From Candidatus Nitrososphaera gargensis Ga9.2 (lineage in GTDB: Archaea > Thermoproteota > Nitrososphaeria > Nitrososphaerales > Nitrososphaeraceae), in the NCBI RefSeq assembly GCF_000303155.1, contig NC_018719.1, forward strand, positions 2,728,001 to 2,792,000: a stretch of 64,000 bases of DNA, read 5' to 3'. The notes beneath the pieces were generated by a model. The model was not told where the DNA came from, ran no database searches, and saw only the letters and a list, made by a program, of their open reading frames with translations. This document shows, in pieces, positions 26,311 to 34,359 of this stretch. How positions within the stretch are numbered: position 1 is the stretch's first letter; every line of letters starts with the position of its first letter. The position numbers and the translations under genes were made by a program.

Positions 26311-27003
26311 GCGTCAATGATGCTTTGGTTAATCGGTGTCTGGATAAAGAATGGCTTGCTCAATCCTGACCATATTGGAAATGCGATAATCGAAGCATCT
26401 GATCGGTTGTTGCGATGGTCTGTTTTGTCAGTCGTTAGTAATTTTCTGGCTCGCTTTGGAATAACTCTGGCGGTCATAGTTGGTGATACGACATTACTTT
26501 TTGTGAAACACAATAGATCAAGTGCCACTAAGCGCAATGGCGCATTACAAAATTTGAATAAGGAAGAAGCAGATAGACCGATCTGGCAGCTATTTGTGGG
26601 ATATTTTCTTCTTATCCTCGTCTTTGATCCATTGATACCGAACGCTTCTGTTGCTTCTCTATCATCAGGTACTGGCGATTTTTTTGATCCTCTTGCCTTT
26701 CGACTATATACCATTTGGCTGACTGTTATAGTCCTGTTGGTATCGAGATTTCTCTCAAAGTTCGGTGGAATATTGGCAGATACGAACATTGGACTATTCA
26801 TTATTGCAATATTTGCCGCTGAAGCATTGTTTGAAGTATCCGTTGGAGAAGTACCATTTGTCCAGATGCTTGCGTTTTATTCCAACGATGTTGAATGGGG
26901 CATAGAGTCATCTGTTATTTACTATACGCAAATCATCAGTGCATTTGGTGCGACTGTGCTTGATTGGGCTATAGTCAAGAAACGCTTCCAGAAGCCTCTT
27001 TAG
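26296..27003 (+). CDS. Multi-pass membrane protein, possibly 5'-truncated
   Basis: The 235-aa frame has about five hydrophobic helices (PIWQLFVGYFLLILVFDPL, YTIWLTVIVLLVSRFL, NIGLFIIAIFAAEALF). Its first codons (TTG at 26296) overlap the 5' part of the opposite-strand transposase, so the natural N-terminus was probably lost on insertion. It is A+T rich. The function is not recognised. Its last 29 bases overlap a broken gene on the opposite strand. Confidence 0.5.
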   Translation: MPSFFASMMLWLIGVWIKNGLLNPDHIGNAIIEASDRLLRWSVLSVVSNFLARFGITLAVIVGDTTLLFVKHNRSSATKRNGALQNLNKEEADRPIWQLFVGYFLLILVFDPLIPNASVASLSSGTGDFFDPLAFRLYTIWLTVIVLLVSRFLSKFGGILADTNIGLFIIAIFAAEALFEVSVGEVPFVQMLAFYSNDVEWGIESSVIYYTQIISAFGATVLDWAIVKKRFQKPL

Positions 27004-27276
27004 CTTCGGCTTTTCTCATCTTGATAAAGAAGATTAGTGCAGGCGTCCAGCTTATCCAAGACGATGCGCCCCATACGGTCATATCTTTTGAAGTGGTGTA
27101 CTGTTTGTGTAGCACAGGTCTATTAGTAGTGAATCACTCGTACATCTTGGAACTATAAGGTTTATCATATTCATGTAGACATAACCTGCAAAAATAGAGG
27201 CTATCCAGTTTGCAAGAAATATGTAAAAGAAGATTTGAGCTTGGCTTTGCTCAAGCCAAAAGCTCCCTCCTCTCAT
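26975..27276 (-). pseudogene. Broken small membrane-protein gene
   Basis: ATG at 27276 opens MRGGSFWLEQ, followed by a hydrophobic helix (IFFYIFLANWIASIFAGYV). The frame stops at about 27080 after TPLQKI; a one-base shift there continues as MTVWGASSWISWTPALIFF and ends KEASGSVS with TGA at 26975. The coding content on both sides of the shift suggests one gene of about 100 codons with a frameshift. The family is unknown. The start codon is three bases from the miniature IS repeat. Confidence 0.5.
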
Positions 27277-27278
27277 GG

Positions 27279-27368
27279 TTCTATTGCAGAAACGAGATTG
27301 CCTCCCGACGTGCAACAAAAACTCCCGCGTTGCAACACGTCAGGAAACCTCCCGTTTCCGCAACAGAA
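27279..27368. mobile_element. 90-bp miniature element made of two IS6-like ends
   Basis: TTCTATTGC at 27279-27287 and GCAACAGAA at 27360-27368 are outward ends of an imperfect palindrome covering the whole 90 bases. The inner boxes are CGTGCAAC near 27309-27316 and TTGCAACAC at 27330-27338, and both arms share GAAACG and CCTCCCG-type blocks in inverse order. It has no coding capacity. The structure is that of a MITE derived from the same family as the island's left end. Confidence 0.65.
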
Positions 27369-27483
27369 CTCGATCCATTAGCTTATATCCCTATCGCTAG
27401 CGATATAAGAACTGAAAACCCGTCTCATGAGGTGTCGGGATACCTTTATTTTGTCAAGCGCTGCGAGTAGCGCTTACCCCACA

Positions 27484-29958
27484 ATGCACACCACTCACGG
27501 CGAGGACGATGCCCGCAAAAAGTTCGAGCTGCCCGGCAGCAGGCCGCATTACCCCCCGTCGCTTCTGTTTACCATCACCCACATGCGCCTTGCAATAGAG
27601 CCTGACCTGCAGGAGCGCTCGATCAGCTGCGAGCAGAAGTTATCGATCACGATCCTGCACGACACGGACACGATAGAGCTTGACGCGGCAGAGCTGCAGA
27701 TCAAGTCGGTTTCTGCCGCAAGCAAGCTGGAATTCCGCAGCCTTGACGATAAATTGGCAGTCAAGCTTGGAAGGATAATAAAGGAGGGGAGCAAGATCGA
27801 GCTTGCGATCGCATACAGCGCCAAGCCGCGCCAAGGGTTCTATTTCGTCGCGCCAGACAAGCATTACCCTGACAAGCACTTGGAGGCGTGGACGCAGGGC
27901 GAAACCACCCAAGCAAAGCACTGGTTCCCCTGCATAGACCACCCGCAGGTGAAATTTTCAAGCGAGATTTCAGTCACCGTCCAGTCAGGGTTTACCGCGA
28001 TCTCTAACGGCAGGCTGCAAAGAGTGGAGCAGCGGGGCAACAAAAAGCAGGTCTTCCACTGGTTAGAATCGAACCCTCATCCGGCATACCTTGCATCGGT
28101 GGTAGTCGGCAAGTACGCCGAGATAAAGGACGGCAGCTTGCAGTACTATGTACCACCAGAGAGAAAGGCGGACGCGCCAAGGACGTTTGACCAGACGCCC
28201 AAGATGATTAAGTTCTTTGAAGAGTACCTCGGCACCAAATACCCGTACGAAAAATACGCGCAGGTGGCCGTGCAGGACTTTATATATGGCGGCATGGAAA
28301 ATTCCAGCTGCACGACACTGACGCTTGACACGCTGCATGACAAAAAGGCGCATGTTGATTTTACGAGTGACTATCTGATATCGCACGAGCTGGCGCATCA
28401 GTGGTTTGGCGACCTTGTGACGTGCAGGGACTGGCAACACATCTGGCTCAACGAAGGCTTTGCGACCTACTGCGAGGCTCTGTACTGGGAGGCGAGCAGG
28501 GGCAACGACGAATTTCAATATTACGTGATGCAGACTGCCGACGACTATTTCGAGGAGGCCGGGACAAGGTACACCCGGCCCATCGTCACAAAAGTCTACA
28601 AGCACCCTGATGACCTCTTTGACAGGCACACGTACGAAAAAGGTGGCTGCGTGCTCCACATGCTCAGGCATCACGTGGGCGACAAGTACTTTAGAAGATC
28701 GCTCAAGACCTACCTCCAGCGCTTTGCCAACAGCACTGCAGAGACTGACGACCTTCGCAAGATCTTTGAGCTTGAAACGGGCAAGAGCCTGCAGCAATTC
28801 TTTGACCAGTGGATCTTTAGGGAAGGCCACCCGGAGCTCAAGGTCGATTTTTCCCAAGACGGTGATATTGCCAAGATAAAGGTGGAGCAAGTGCAAGCCG
28901 GGGATCCCTTTGAGTTTGCGCTGGACGTCAATCTTGCGTTTGCAAGGGGCAAAAAGACCCGCTACACTTTCAAAATATCTGAAAAAGAGAGCGTGTTCCA
29001 GATCCCAGTGGACAGCGAAGTCGAATGGTTTTCTGTCGACCCCGAGTTCAAGATCTTGAAAACAATATCGATCAGGGCGCCAAAGGAGATGCTTGTCAGG
29101 CAGCTCCGCGACGGCGACACTGTCATAGAGCGAGTCGAGGCGGCCCGCGCCCTCAAGGACAAATCATCCGATGCAGTCATTGACGCTCTGAAAGACGCGG
29201 TTCTGCACGACAAGTTCTGGGGAGTGGCCGCCGAAGCAGCAAAGGCGCTTGGCGCGATAAGGACCGACTATGCTTATGAGGCTCTGAAAGGATGCCTATT
29301 GGTAAAGCATCCAAAGGCAAGGCGCGCCGTCGTAAAGGCGATAGGCGAGTTCAAGAAGGAAGAGACGCTGGAACTTCTAAAGCCCGTGCTGCAAAAGGAC
29401 GAGAGCTACTTTGTCGAGTCGGAGGCTGCGACTGCGATCGGCAAGACAAAGAGCAGGCAGGCTATTGCGATATTGAAAAAGGCGGCTGCCACCGAGACCT
29501 TTCAGAATGTCGTCGCACAGGGCGCGATAGCGGGATTGAAAGAGTTTGCCGGCGACAAGGACATTGCTGACTTTTTAGTTGAAAAGAGCAAATACGGAAA
29601 CTACCACAGAGTGAGAGAGGCTGCCACATTTGCCCTTGGCAAGTTTGCAGACAACCACGCTGTCTTTGATCATTTGAAATCATTGCTGACTGATCGGTGG
29701 TTCAGGGTACGCATCAACGCGTGCAGGGCCCTTGCAGACGCGGAGCTGACAAAGGCGATCCCCGATCTTACGTGGGTAGCCGAGCATGACCTTGACCACA
29801 GGGTTAGGAGGGTGGCCGATGAGTGCATAAATATAATCAAGGAAGCAACAAAGAAGCCAAAGGAAGTCGCCCAGATGAGAGAAGAGCTTGACAGGGTCAA
29901 GTCAAAGAACCTAGAGCTCCTGCAAAAGGTGGACAGGCTAGAGCGCGAGCTACGCTAG
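27484..29958 (+). CDS. M1-family aminopeptidase with C-terminal HEAT repeats
   Basis: The 824-aa zinc aminopeptidase has the substrate motif GGMEN (269-273), the zinc site HELAH (301-305) with the third ligand Glu324 in NEGFATY, and the transition-state Tyr in HTYEKGG. The M1 N-terminal beta domain precedes these. After about residue 540 the sequence becomes HEAT/PBS-lyase-like helical repeats (EAARALKDKSSDAVIDALKD, VREAATFALGKFADN), and it ends in a short coiled coil. HEAT repeats replace the usual ERAP1-like C-terminal domain. ATG 27484 is chosen because TATA-like CTTTATTTTG lies about 35 bases upstream; the frame is open to 27427. It probably trims peptides from the proteasome, as tricorn-interacting factors do. 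Confidence 0.93.
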   Translation: MHTTHGEDDARKKFELPGSRPHYPPSLLFTITHMRLAIEPDLQERSISCEQKLSITILHDTDTIELDAAELQIKSVSAASKLEFRSLDDKLAVKLGRIIKEGSKIELAIAYSAKPRQGFYFVAPDKHYPDKHLEAWTQGETTQAKHWFPCIDHPQVKFSSEISVTVQSGFTAISNGRLQRVEQRGNKKQVFHWLESNPHPAYLASVVVGKYAEIKDGSLQYYVPPERKADAPRTFDQTPKMIKFFEEYLGTKYPYEKYAQVAVQDFIYGGMENSSCTTLTLDTLHDKKAHVDFTSDYLISHELAHQWFGDLVTCRDWQHIWLNEGFATYCEALYWEASRGNDEFQYYVMQTADDYFEEAGTRYTRPIVTKVYKHPDDLFDRHTYEKGGCVLHMLRHHVGDKYFRRSLKTYLQRFANSTAETDDLRKIFELETGKSLQQFFDQWIFREGHPELKVDFSQDGDIAKIKVEQVQAGDPFEFALDVNLAFARGKKTRYTFKISEKESVFQIPVDSEVEWFSVDPEFKILKTISIRAPKEMLVRQLRDGDTVIERVEAARALKDKSSDAVIDALKDAVLHDKFWGVAAEAAKALGAIRTDYAYEALKGCLLVKHPKARRAVVKAIGEFKKEETLELLKPVLQKDESYFVESEAATAIGKTKSRQAIAILKKAAATETFQNVVAQGAIAGLKEFAGDKDIADFLVEKSKYGNYHRVREAATFALGKFADNHAVFDHLKSLLTDRWFRVRINACRALADAELTKAIPDLTWVAEHDLDHRVRRVADECINIIKEATKKPKEVAQMREELDRVKSKNLELLQKVDRLERELR

Positions 29959-30738
29959 CAAAAAGTCAGACACGATCTTGTTGAACAGCTCCGGTCGCTC
30001 AAAGTGCGGTCGGTGGCCGCAGTTCTCAATCAGGATTATCCGGCAGTTTTTTTCCATCTTGACAAAGGGCTCGGCGAACTTGACTGGGATCATGTAGTCA
30101 TTCTTGCCCCACAAAAGCAGCATGGGCGCCTTTATCCTGTTCAGCCGGTTGGTCAGCCGTGGCGCCCGCGCGCTCCCTGCCAGAGACGACAGGAACGCCT
30201 CCTTTGCACCTGGCATCAGGAATTTCTGGTAGACCATTTGCGCGTACGAGTCGCTGACAGGCTTGTTATCGATCGCTGAAAGCAGCCGCTTGACCTGCTG
30301 GGGCGATTTTGCGTTTATCACCCTGACGTATTTCCGGAGTGCCGGCGATCCCTTGAAAGAGCGCGGGAGCGCGCCCGCCGGGCTTATCAGCACGAGCCTT
30401 CTCACAAGGAAAGGATGGTTTATAGCGACTTCGGCCGCAATGTGGCCGCCAAGCGACGATCCGACTATCGATACCTGATCCAGCTGTAGGAGCTTTAGGA
30501 ACTGGACGACAAATCCTTTGTAGAATTTGATCGTGTAGTTGATTTTCGGCTTGTCGCTCAACCCGAACCCTGGCAGGTCAACTGCTATGACCCGGAAGCT
30601 TTTTGCCAAGTGATCGATGTTGTTTGTCCAGCTTTTGATCGAGCCTCCAAGGCCATGAATCAGGAACACGGGCTCGCCGCTGCCAACATCGACATATCTA
30701 AGGCGCAGGTTGTCAACCTGCAGGTACTGGTAGTTCAA
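29950..30738 (-). CDS. Alpha/beta-hydrolase
   Basis: The 262-aa protein has the hydrolase fold: oxyanion HGLGGS, nucleophile elbow GSSLGG (Ser), acid in LLWGKNDYMIP (Asp) and the final His in NCGHRPHFERPE, so the triad is complete. The size and cap region fit soluble esterase or C-C hydrolase-like enzymes. The substrate cannot be predicted. It is the last gene of the operon dCMP deaminase, 228-aa protein, acetyltransferase, hydrolase, and overlaps the M1 gene convergently by nine bases. Confidence 0.9.
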   Translation of the reverse strand: MNYQYLQVDNLRLRYVDVGSGEPVFLIHGLGGSIKSWTNNIDHLAKSFRVIAVDLPGFGLSDKPKINYTIKFYKGFVVQFLKLLQLDQVSIVGSSLGGHIAAEVAINHPFLVRRLVLISPAGALPRSFKGSPALRKYVRVINAKSPQQVKRLLSAIDNKPVSDSYAQMVYQKFLMPGAKEAFLSSLAGSARAPRLTNRLNRIKAPMLLLWGKNDYMIPVKFAEPFVKMEKNCRIILIENCGHRPHFERPELFNKIVSDFLLA

Positions 30739-30746
30739 TTATGTTA

Positions 30747-31643
30747 TTATCTGGAAGGCGCAGCTTTTGCTGTAAATACTTTGTTGTAGAGCAGGAACTG
30801 CTCCTCGTCCTTGGCCATGAATTTTTCAATGAATGATGTCAGCCTTTTACTATTGTGGCAGACCACTTGGAGCTCTTTGAACCCGCCGTCAAGGTATATG
30901 TTCGCGACAAATGAGACAAGGTGGTCAAGCGGGCGGACCGATGCGGCGTCAAGGTACACCACCTGCAGTATGTTTTCCCTGTCCCAGTAGCCATGCCGGT
31001 TGATTATTGCGATGCCATTTATAGGCCGGCGGCCGGTAACTATTATCACGCTCTTGTCCCTTATGAAGCTGCGGAGTACCTTTTTATCGAGCATGTACCA
31101 GTGCCACGATTTTACGTATCGTTTTGCAGAAAGGCTATAGATTTTTGAGTTCTGCAGGTACTCCCAGATGTCGCCAAGATCGGCCACAGTAGCCAACCTT
31201 GCCGCTGACCTTTTCTTTCTCTTCCTCCCCGGCCTGCCGTCTGCTGTGCTATAGTACGCCCACCTTGAAACCACTTCAAAGCCGTTCTTTTCCATCATGT
31301 GCTGCGAGGCGACATTTGTCACGTCGACGATGGCAGACGCCTGCAGTGCCCCCTTTTTCTTGCCGTACTCGATCATTTTTTCCAAGAGCTGTGTCGCTAT
31401 CTTTGATCGCCGGTAGTCCGGGTGCACCCTCACCCCTTCAAGCCACATGCTTTTGCTGTCCGGGCATATCGCCACGTGCGACATTCCAATTTTCTTGCCT
31501 TCATTCTCTGCCACCAGCAGCCGGCCCGACCTGAACCAATAGTCCCACACCCTGTGGATATAGTCGCCCCAGCTGAACGTGTTTATGCAAAAGCTCAGGA
31601 TCTCCTCCCTGTCCGATTTCTTGGCTGGCCGGATGATGTTCAA
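30747..31643 (-). CDS. GNAT-family N-acetyltransferase with extra C-terminal domain
   Basis: The first 150 residues are a GNAT domain: GVRVHPDYRRSKIATQLLEKM holds the acetyl-CoA loop, and NVASQHMMEKNGFEVVSRW the typical end of the fold. A Lys/Arg-rich linker (RPGRKRKKRSAARLA) follows, and the second half is a second, divergent GNAT-like lobe (YLDAASVRPLDHLVSFVANIYL). Tandem GNAT proteins of this shape are of unknown substrate. Its start overlaps the upstream gene by four bases (ATGA). Confidence 0.85.
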   Translation of the reverse strand: MNIIRPAKKSDREEILSFCINTFSWGDYIHRVWDYWFRSGRLLVAENEGKKIGMSHVAICPDSKSMWLEGVRVHPDYRRSKIATQLLEKMIEYGKKKGALQASAIVDVTNVASQHMMEKNGFEVVSRWAYYSTADGRPGRKRKKRSAARLATVADLGDIWEYLQNSKIYSLSAKRYVKSWHWYMLDKKVLRSFIRDKSVIIVTGRRPINGIAIINRHGYWDRENILQVVYLDAASVRPLDHLVSFVANIYLDGGFKELQVVCHNSKRLTSFIEKFMAKDEEQFLLYNKVFTAKAAPSR

Positions 31644-32326
31644 GTCCCTTTAACAGCTGCCGCCTCTTCCATCTCGCGCATAAGGGTTGCGACGAACTGC
31701 CTGACGCCCCTGATAAAGTCGAGCGCGGCGGCAAGCGAGTCGGTCTCATTGAATATGGTAACCACATAGGAATGGGTATCAAACTGGCTTATCCTCATAT
31801 CATTCCAGAATTTCTGCGACAGCTCGTTGCCCGTCTTGGATGTTAGCTGTATGGCGTCCATCGGGTTCTTGTGGCCGACGTACTTGCCGGCAAGGCTTGG
31901 GATGCCTTCTATGCTGTCCAGCTTTGTCAGTATCCGGTGGATGTTGTTGTCTTTACCAGTCACAATTGAATGGAATACCACCCTCACCGCGTAAATGTCG
32001 TTTTCAATGTCAGCGCCAAGGTGCTGTCTGAGCGCGGCGGCCACGTAATGGAGGCACGACATTGTGTCTTGATCCGGGTTTTGCAGCGCGTTTGGGTAGC
32101 TCATCACCTGCAATATCCTGAACGGCAGGACGTTTGATTGCACGGGCGCGATCCGAAAGCCTTGCCGGAAGAACGACATTGTATCCTGCATCGGGTGGTC
32201 CCCCGGCCGCATCTGGCTGGCGGAAAAGCCTTCCGACTCGCTAAAAGCTGCGTTCAGCCTGTCCATGCCCAAGATCGGCTGCTTGAAGTAAAGTTGCACG
32301 TTGAACTGGGTGATGTGGACATCCAT
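31640..32326 (-). CDS. Uncharacterised protein in dCMP deaminase operon, 228 aa
   Basis: The protein begins MDVHITQFNVQLYFKQPILG and has a Gln/Asp/His-rich middle (AALRQHLGADIENDIYAVRVVFHS). It ends in a short Glu-rich helix. There is no membrane segment. The start at 32326 is chosen because it lies six bases after the deaminase stop; a frame to 32632 inside the deaminase gene is a shadow. No family is recognised. Its position between dCMP deaminase and GNAT acetyltransferase, with overlaps on both sides, suggests a joint role. Confidence 0.7.
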   Translation of the reverse strand: MDVHITQFNVQLYFKQPILGMDRLNAAFSESEGFSASQMRPGDHPMQDTMSFFRQGFRIAPVQSNVLPFRILQVMSYPNALQNPDQDTMSCLHYVAAALRQHLGADIENDIYAVRVVFHSIVTGKDNNIHRILTKLDSIEGIPSLAGKYVGHKNPMDAIQLTSKTGNELSQKFWNDMRISQFDTHSYVVTIFNETDSLAAALDFIRGVRQFVATLMREMEEAAAVKGT

Positions 32327-32331
32327 TTTTC

Positions 32332-32862
32332 TTACCTGCTCACTGCCTTTGCCGACGATTCCGGGTCTGCTGGGATGATCGTGAGCCACGGCTTTAGCCG
32401 CTCCGTGTCCAGCTTTACCAGCTCGACGTTTGCCTCCTTTAGCAGCTGGGTTCCGTCCTCGGGGTAGTCGGCGATCACCACTATTCTCTTGATCCCAACG
32501 CTTATCGCCATCTTGCTGCACTCTATGCAGGGCGCAAAGGTGGAGTAGAGCGTCGCCCCTCTGGTGCTTCCCGCGTTGCCAAACAGCGCGCATTGCATTA
32601 TCGCGTTTGCTTCTGCGTGGGTGCACAGGCACCGGTCCAGACCTTCTCCGGACTTGATCTCGCCCTTGAGCCGGGCCATGCAGCGCGGGCAGCCTCCTTC
32701 AAAGCAGTTCTTTATCCCCGGCGGGGTGCCGTTGTAGCCGGTGGCTATCTGCCGGTTGTCCTTGACAATGACTGCGCCGATGTGCCGGGTCAGGCAGTTT
32801 GAGCGGAGCTTGGCTATCTCTGCCTGGAGCATGAAATAGGTGTCCCAGTCTGGCCTCTGCAT
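32332..32862 (-). CDS. Deoxycytidylate (dCMP) deaminase
   Basis: The 176-aa zinc enzyme has the cytidine-deaminase motifs HAEANAIMQC (His zinc ligand and catalytic Glu) and TFAPCIECSK (two zinc Cys). The dCMP-type extra zinc loop is present (FEGGCPRCMARLKGEI, with further His/Cys). It converts dCMP to dUMP for thymidylate synthesis. The length is typical. It heads a five-gene minus-strand cluster, 48 bases after the preceding small gene. Confidence 0.93.
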   Translation of the reverse strand: MQRPDWDTYFMLQAEIAKLRSNCLTRHIGAVIVKDNRQIATGYNGTPPGIKNCFEGGCPRCMARLKGEIKSGEGLDRCLCTHAEANAIMQCALFGNAGSTRGATLYSTFAPCIECSKMAISVGIKRIVVIADYPEDGTQLLKEANVELVKLDTERLKPWLTIIPADPESSAKAVSR

Positions 32863-32910
32863 GTATTGTTCTCTGGTAGCAGTAAAATCATGATTGCTAT
32901 AAAATGTTAG

Positions 32911-33186
32911 CTAGCTGGTGGCCGCAGCGCCTTCAGGGTCAAGGATGCTTTTGTCCTTCTTGCGCGTACGGTCGCCGGTCTTTTTGCCCATGCTATCCAC
33001 CGTGCCCAGCGCAAAGACATACCGCACGCCCTCCGACCTCATTTCCGGCGTCAGCATCGCGTTCATCTTTTCAACGTCGCCTCTGACGTAATTCTCAGAG
33101 TGCTTGTTTGTGCGAGCCACGACGTAAAGGAACGACTCTCCCCTGTACTTGTGGATTTCATAGACCTGCCCCATATAGTGCCACAT
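32911..33186 (-). CDS. Uncharacterised protein, 91 aa
   Basis: The sequence begins MWHYMGQVYEIHKYRGESF and continues as short strands (FLYVVARTNKHSENYV), then a basic Lys/Arg-rich tail (KKTGDRTRKKDKS). A second ATG (MGQVY) four codons on is an alternative start. It may precede the dCMP deaminase gene in one transcript. No known domain is recognised. The Ser/Thr/Lys tail could bind nucleic acid, which is speculation. Confidence 0.6.
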   Translation of the reverse strand: MWHYMGQVYEIHKYRGESFLYVVARTNKHSENYVRGDVEKMNAMLTPEMRSEGVRYVFALGTVDSMGKKTGDRTRKKDKSILDPEGAAATS

Positions 33187-33340
33187 ATTATTATCCCAGC
33201 GCAGGGAGGTCGGTCCTTGCGGTCAACAAAAGCTTGCAACAGGTCAGCAGCCTTTTGTTGCTGGCTAAAATTGCACCAAGGACTGTAATTAAATTTACAC
33301 CAACTTTGAAAGCAAAGGTCCTGCATCCGACGTTATATAA

Positions 33341-33595
33341 ATGTACAAGACAGACATTGCAAAGGCACTTGAGAGGTCGCTTGGCATGCTGGGCGAGCCG
33401 TCAAAAAAGGCGCTACTGTTCCACCTCACGCACACCTACAAAATCCCAGTCGACAAGAAGGATTGTTGCCCGCTTGAGGAGATCAAGGGCGCACTGAGGC
33501 AGATCCTAGGGGAAGGGGCCTCGCTCGTGGTGGCCTCGATAAACAAGGAGCTGGCAAAGCAAAGTGAGAGAGGAGCCGGCACCACCACTGTTTGA
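33341..33595 (+). CDS. NitrOD5-like single-domain protein, 84 aa
   Basis: The protein is a compact helical domain with LGEPSKKALLFHLTHTYKIP and a C-terminal LGEGASLVVASINKEL helix. The pattern (xLGExxKxxxxxHLxxxYxIP, then ILGEGA) resembles NitrOD5, an output domain described in Nitrososphaera signal-transduction proteins. Here it stands alone, without a receiver or sensor domain. It may be a free output or adaptor module. The start ATG is preceded by TTATATAAA-like sequence (CGTTATATAAATG), giving a leaderless mRNA. Confidence 0.72.
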   Translation: MYKTDIAKALERSLGMLGEPSKKALLFHLTHTYKIPVDKKDCCPLEEIKGALRQILGEGASLVVASINKELAKQSERGAGTTTV

Positions 33596-33620
33596 GCGCC
33601 GGCCTTCAAAGAAATAATTA

Positions 33621-33755
33621 TTATTGTTGTTCTACTAGCGTTTTGCGTCTTAGCAGCATTTCATCCTTTGCCAGTCGGAACCCTACCAGCGCTGCTGCAA
33701 GCGCCACGGCAGCCAGTGCTGCTATTGTGTAGTAATCTATCATCATTATTATCAT
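33621..33755 (-). CDS. Single-helix membrane microprotein, 44 aa
   Basis: The frame starts ATG at 33755, overlapping the stop of the 40-aa gene before it (TGATG). It encodes one hydrophobic helix (IAALAAVALAAALVGF) and a basic tail (RLAKDEMLLRRKTLVEQQ). It is too short for domain recognition. Translational coupling to the upstream microprotein suggests that the two form a membrane pair. A frame extending to 33854 is open but spans the neighbour. Confidence 0.6.
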   Translation of the reverse strand: MIIMMIDYYTIAALAAVALAAALVGFRLAKDEMLLRRKTLVEQQ

Positions 33756-33877
33756 CAGCGGACCCCTGCCTCGGCTAGAGCCAGCCGGCGCTTGCCTATC
33801 CTCCATGCAGCTTCCATTACAACCAGAGTCGGCGCGAATCCAAGCACGATCCATCCGAGCGATTCGAGCATTTCCAT
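33755..33877 (-). CDS. Single-helix membrane microprotein, 40 aa
   Basis: ATG at 33877 opens MEMLESLGWIVLGFAPTLVV and then a basic segment with WRIGKRRLALAEAGVR; TGA ends at 33755, overlapping the next start. It has one hydrophobic helix and a positive C-terminal side, matching its partner's layout. The function is unknown. The coupled pair of similar-sized single-pass peptides is unusual and may be a complex, a sensor accessory pair or a toxin-like pair; there is no direct evidence for any of these. Confidence 0.6.
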   Translation of the reverse strand: MEMLESLGWIVLGFAPTLVVMEAAWRIGKRRLALAEAGVR

Positions 33878-34060
33878 ACAGCCATGTTAACGATGGGATG
33901 AAAGATTAATCCTGCTCAGAGGCGCGGTGTAATCATCGCAACCTGCCAACATTATCAGCGGCGCTTTAGAGTAATCAAACATGCTTATGATAGCGCACGA
34001 ACGCGTTTTACCAAAGGTAAAATCGCATGCTGTCTTGCTGACAATTACACATACAAGGCA

Positions 34061-34247
34061 CAACATGGGAACGGGCAAGCAATAAAAACGGCATTTCCAC
34101 CCGTTTCCATGTTGTTGTTTTTTAATGTTTTCAAAAATTGGGCTTTGTGTAAAAAGTAATAACTCATAAAAACAAAGTCATGCAATCAAACAGCTATCCA
34201 AGCATGGATTGTTGACTTTTTAAACAAAGCCCAAAAATTGGAAACGG
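34061..34247. repeat. Nested inverted repeats, MITE-like
   Basis: 34061-34075 (CAACATGGGAACGGG) is the inverse of 34100-34114 at 14 of 15 bases. 34133-34157 and 34215-34239 are inverse repeats of 25 bases (21 matching, sharing TTGGGCTTTGT and AAAAAGT), with a 57-base loop. CCGTTTCC at 34101-34108 and GGAAACGG at 34240-34247 form an outer pair. The block is A+T rich and non-coding, and fills the 34-kb gap before PolX. It could be a miniature transposable element or a long hairpin. Nearby CCGTTTCCGCAG at 34276 resembles the IS6-like end motif in the 27-kb element. Confidence 0.55.
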
Positions 34248-34359
34248 CTCAGCGCTAGAAAAGCGGTCATCATCACCGTTTCCGCAGTTAACAGCATTCT
34301 TGTTGGGGCAGCCGGGCAGATAAATGTTAAGAAGCAGGCTGGCCGGTCTATACTATTGC

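Larger units (their letters stand above)
23588..27368. mobile_element. Decayed mobile island bounded by inverted IS6-like ends
   Basis: The 3.8-kb segment lies between matching inverted termini (TTCTGTTGC-21 bases-GTGTTGCAA) and is more A+T rich than the neighbouring acyl-CoA ligase and M1 peptidase genes. It contains a ruined methyltransferase-Mrr gene, a dead transposase and two membrane-protein genes, at least one broken. No clear target-site duplication was found at the outer borders. It is best read as the remains of a composite or pseudo-compound transposon that brought in a DNA modification gene. Confidence 0.6.

Noticed and set aside
25340-26340. Terminal inverted repeats directly flanking the transposase
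   Set aside because: The best local match (about 10 of 15 bases near 25361 and 26300) lies partly in coding sequence and could be chance.
25905-26801. Extended N-terminus of the transposase frame up to 26801
   Set aside because: The upstream 160 codons are antisense to the membrane protein at 26296-27003 and contain no zinc-ribbon or transposase features.
28060-28085. TTAGAATCGAACCCTCAT looked like part of a tRNA T arm
   Set aside because: It lies inside the M1 aminopeptidase coding frame and no cloverleaf can be drawn.
28063-28896. 277-codon minus-strand frame
   Set aside because: Antisense shadow of the M1 aminopeptidase; the sense strand has HELAH and GGMEN.
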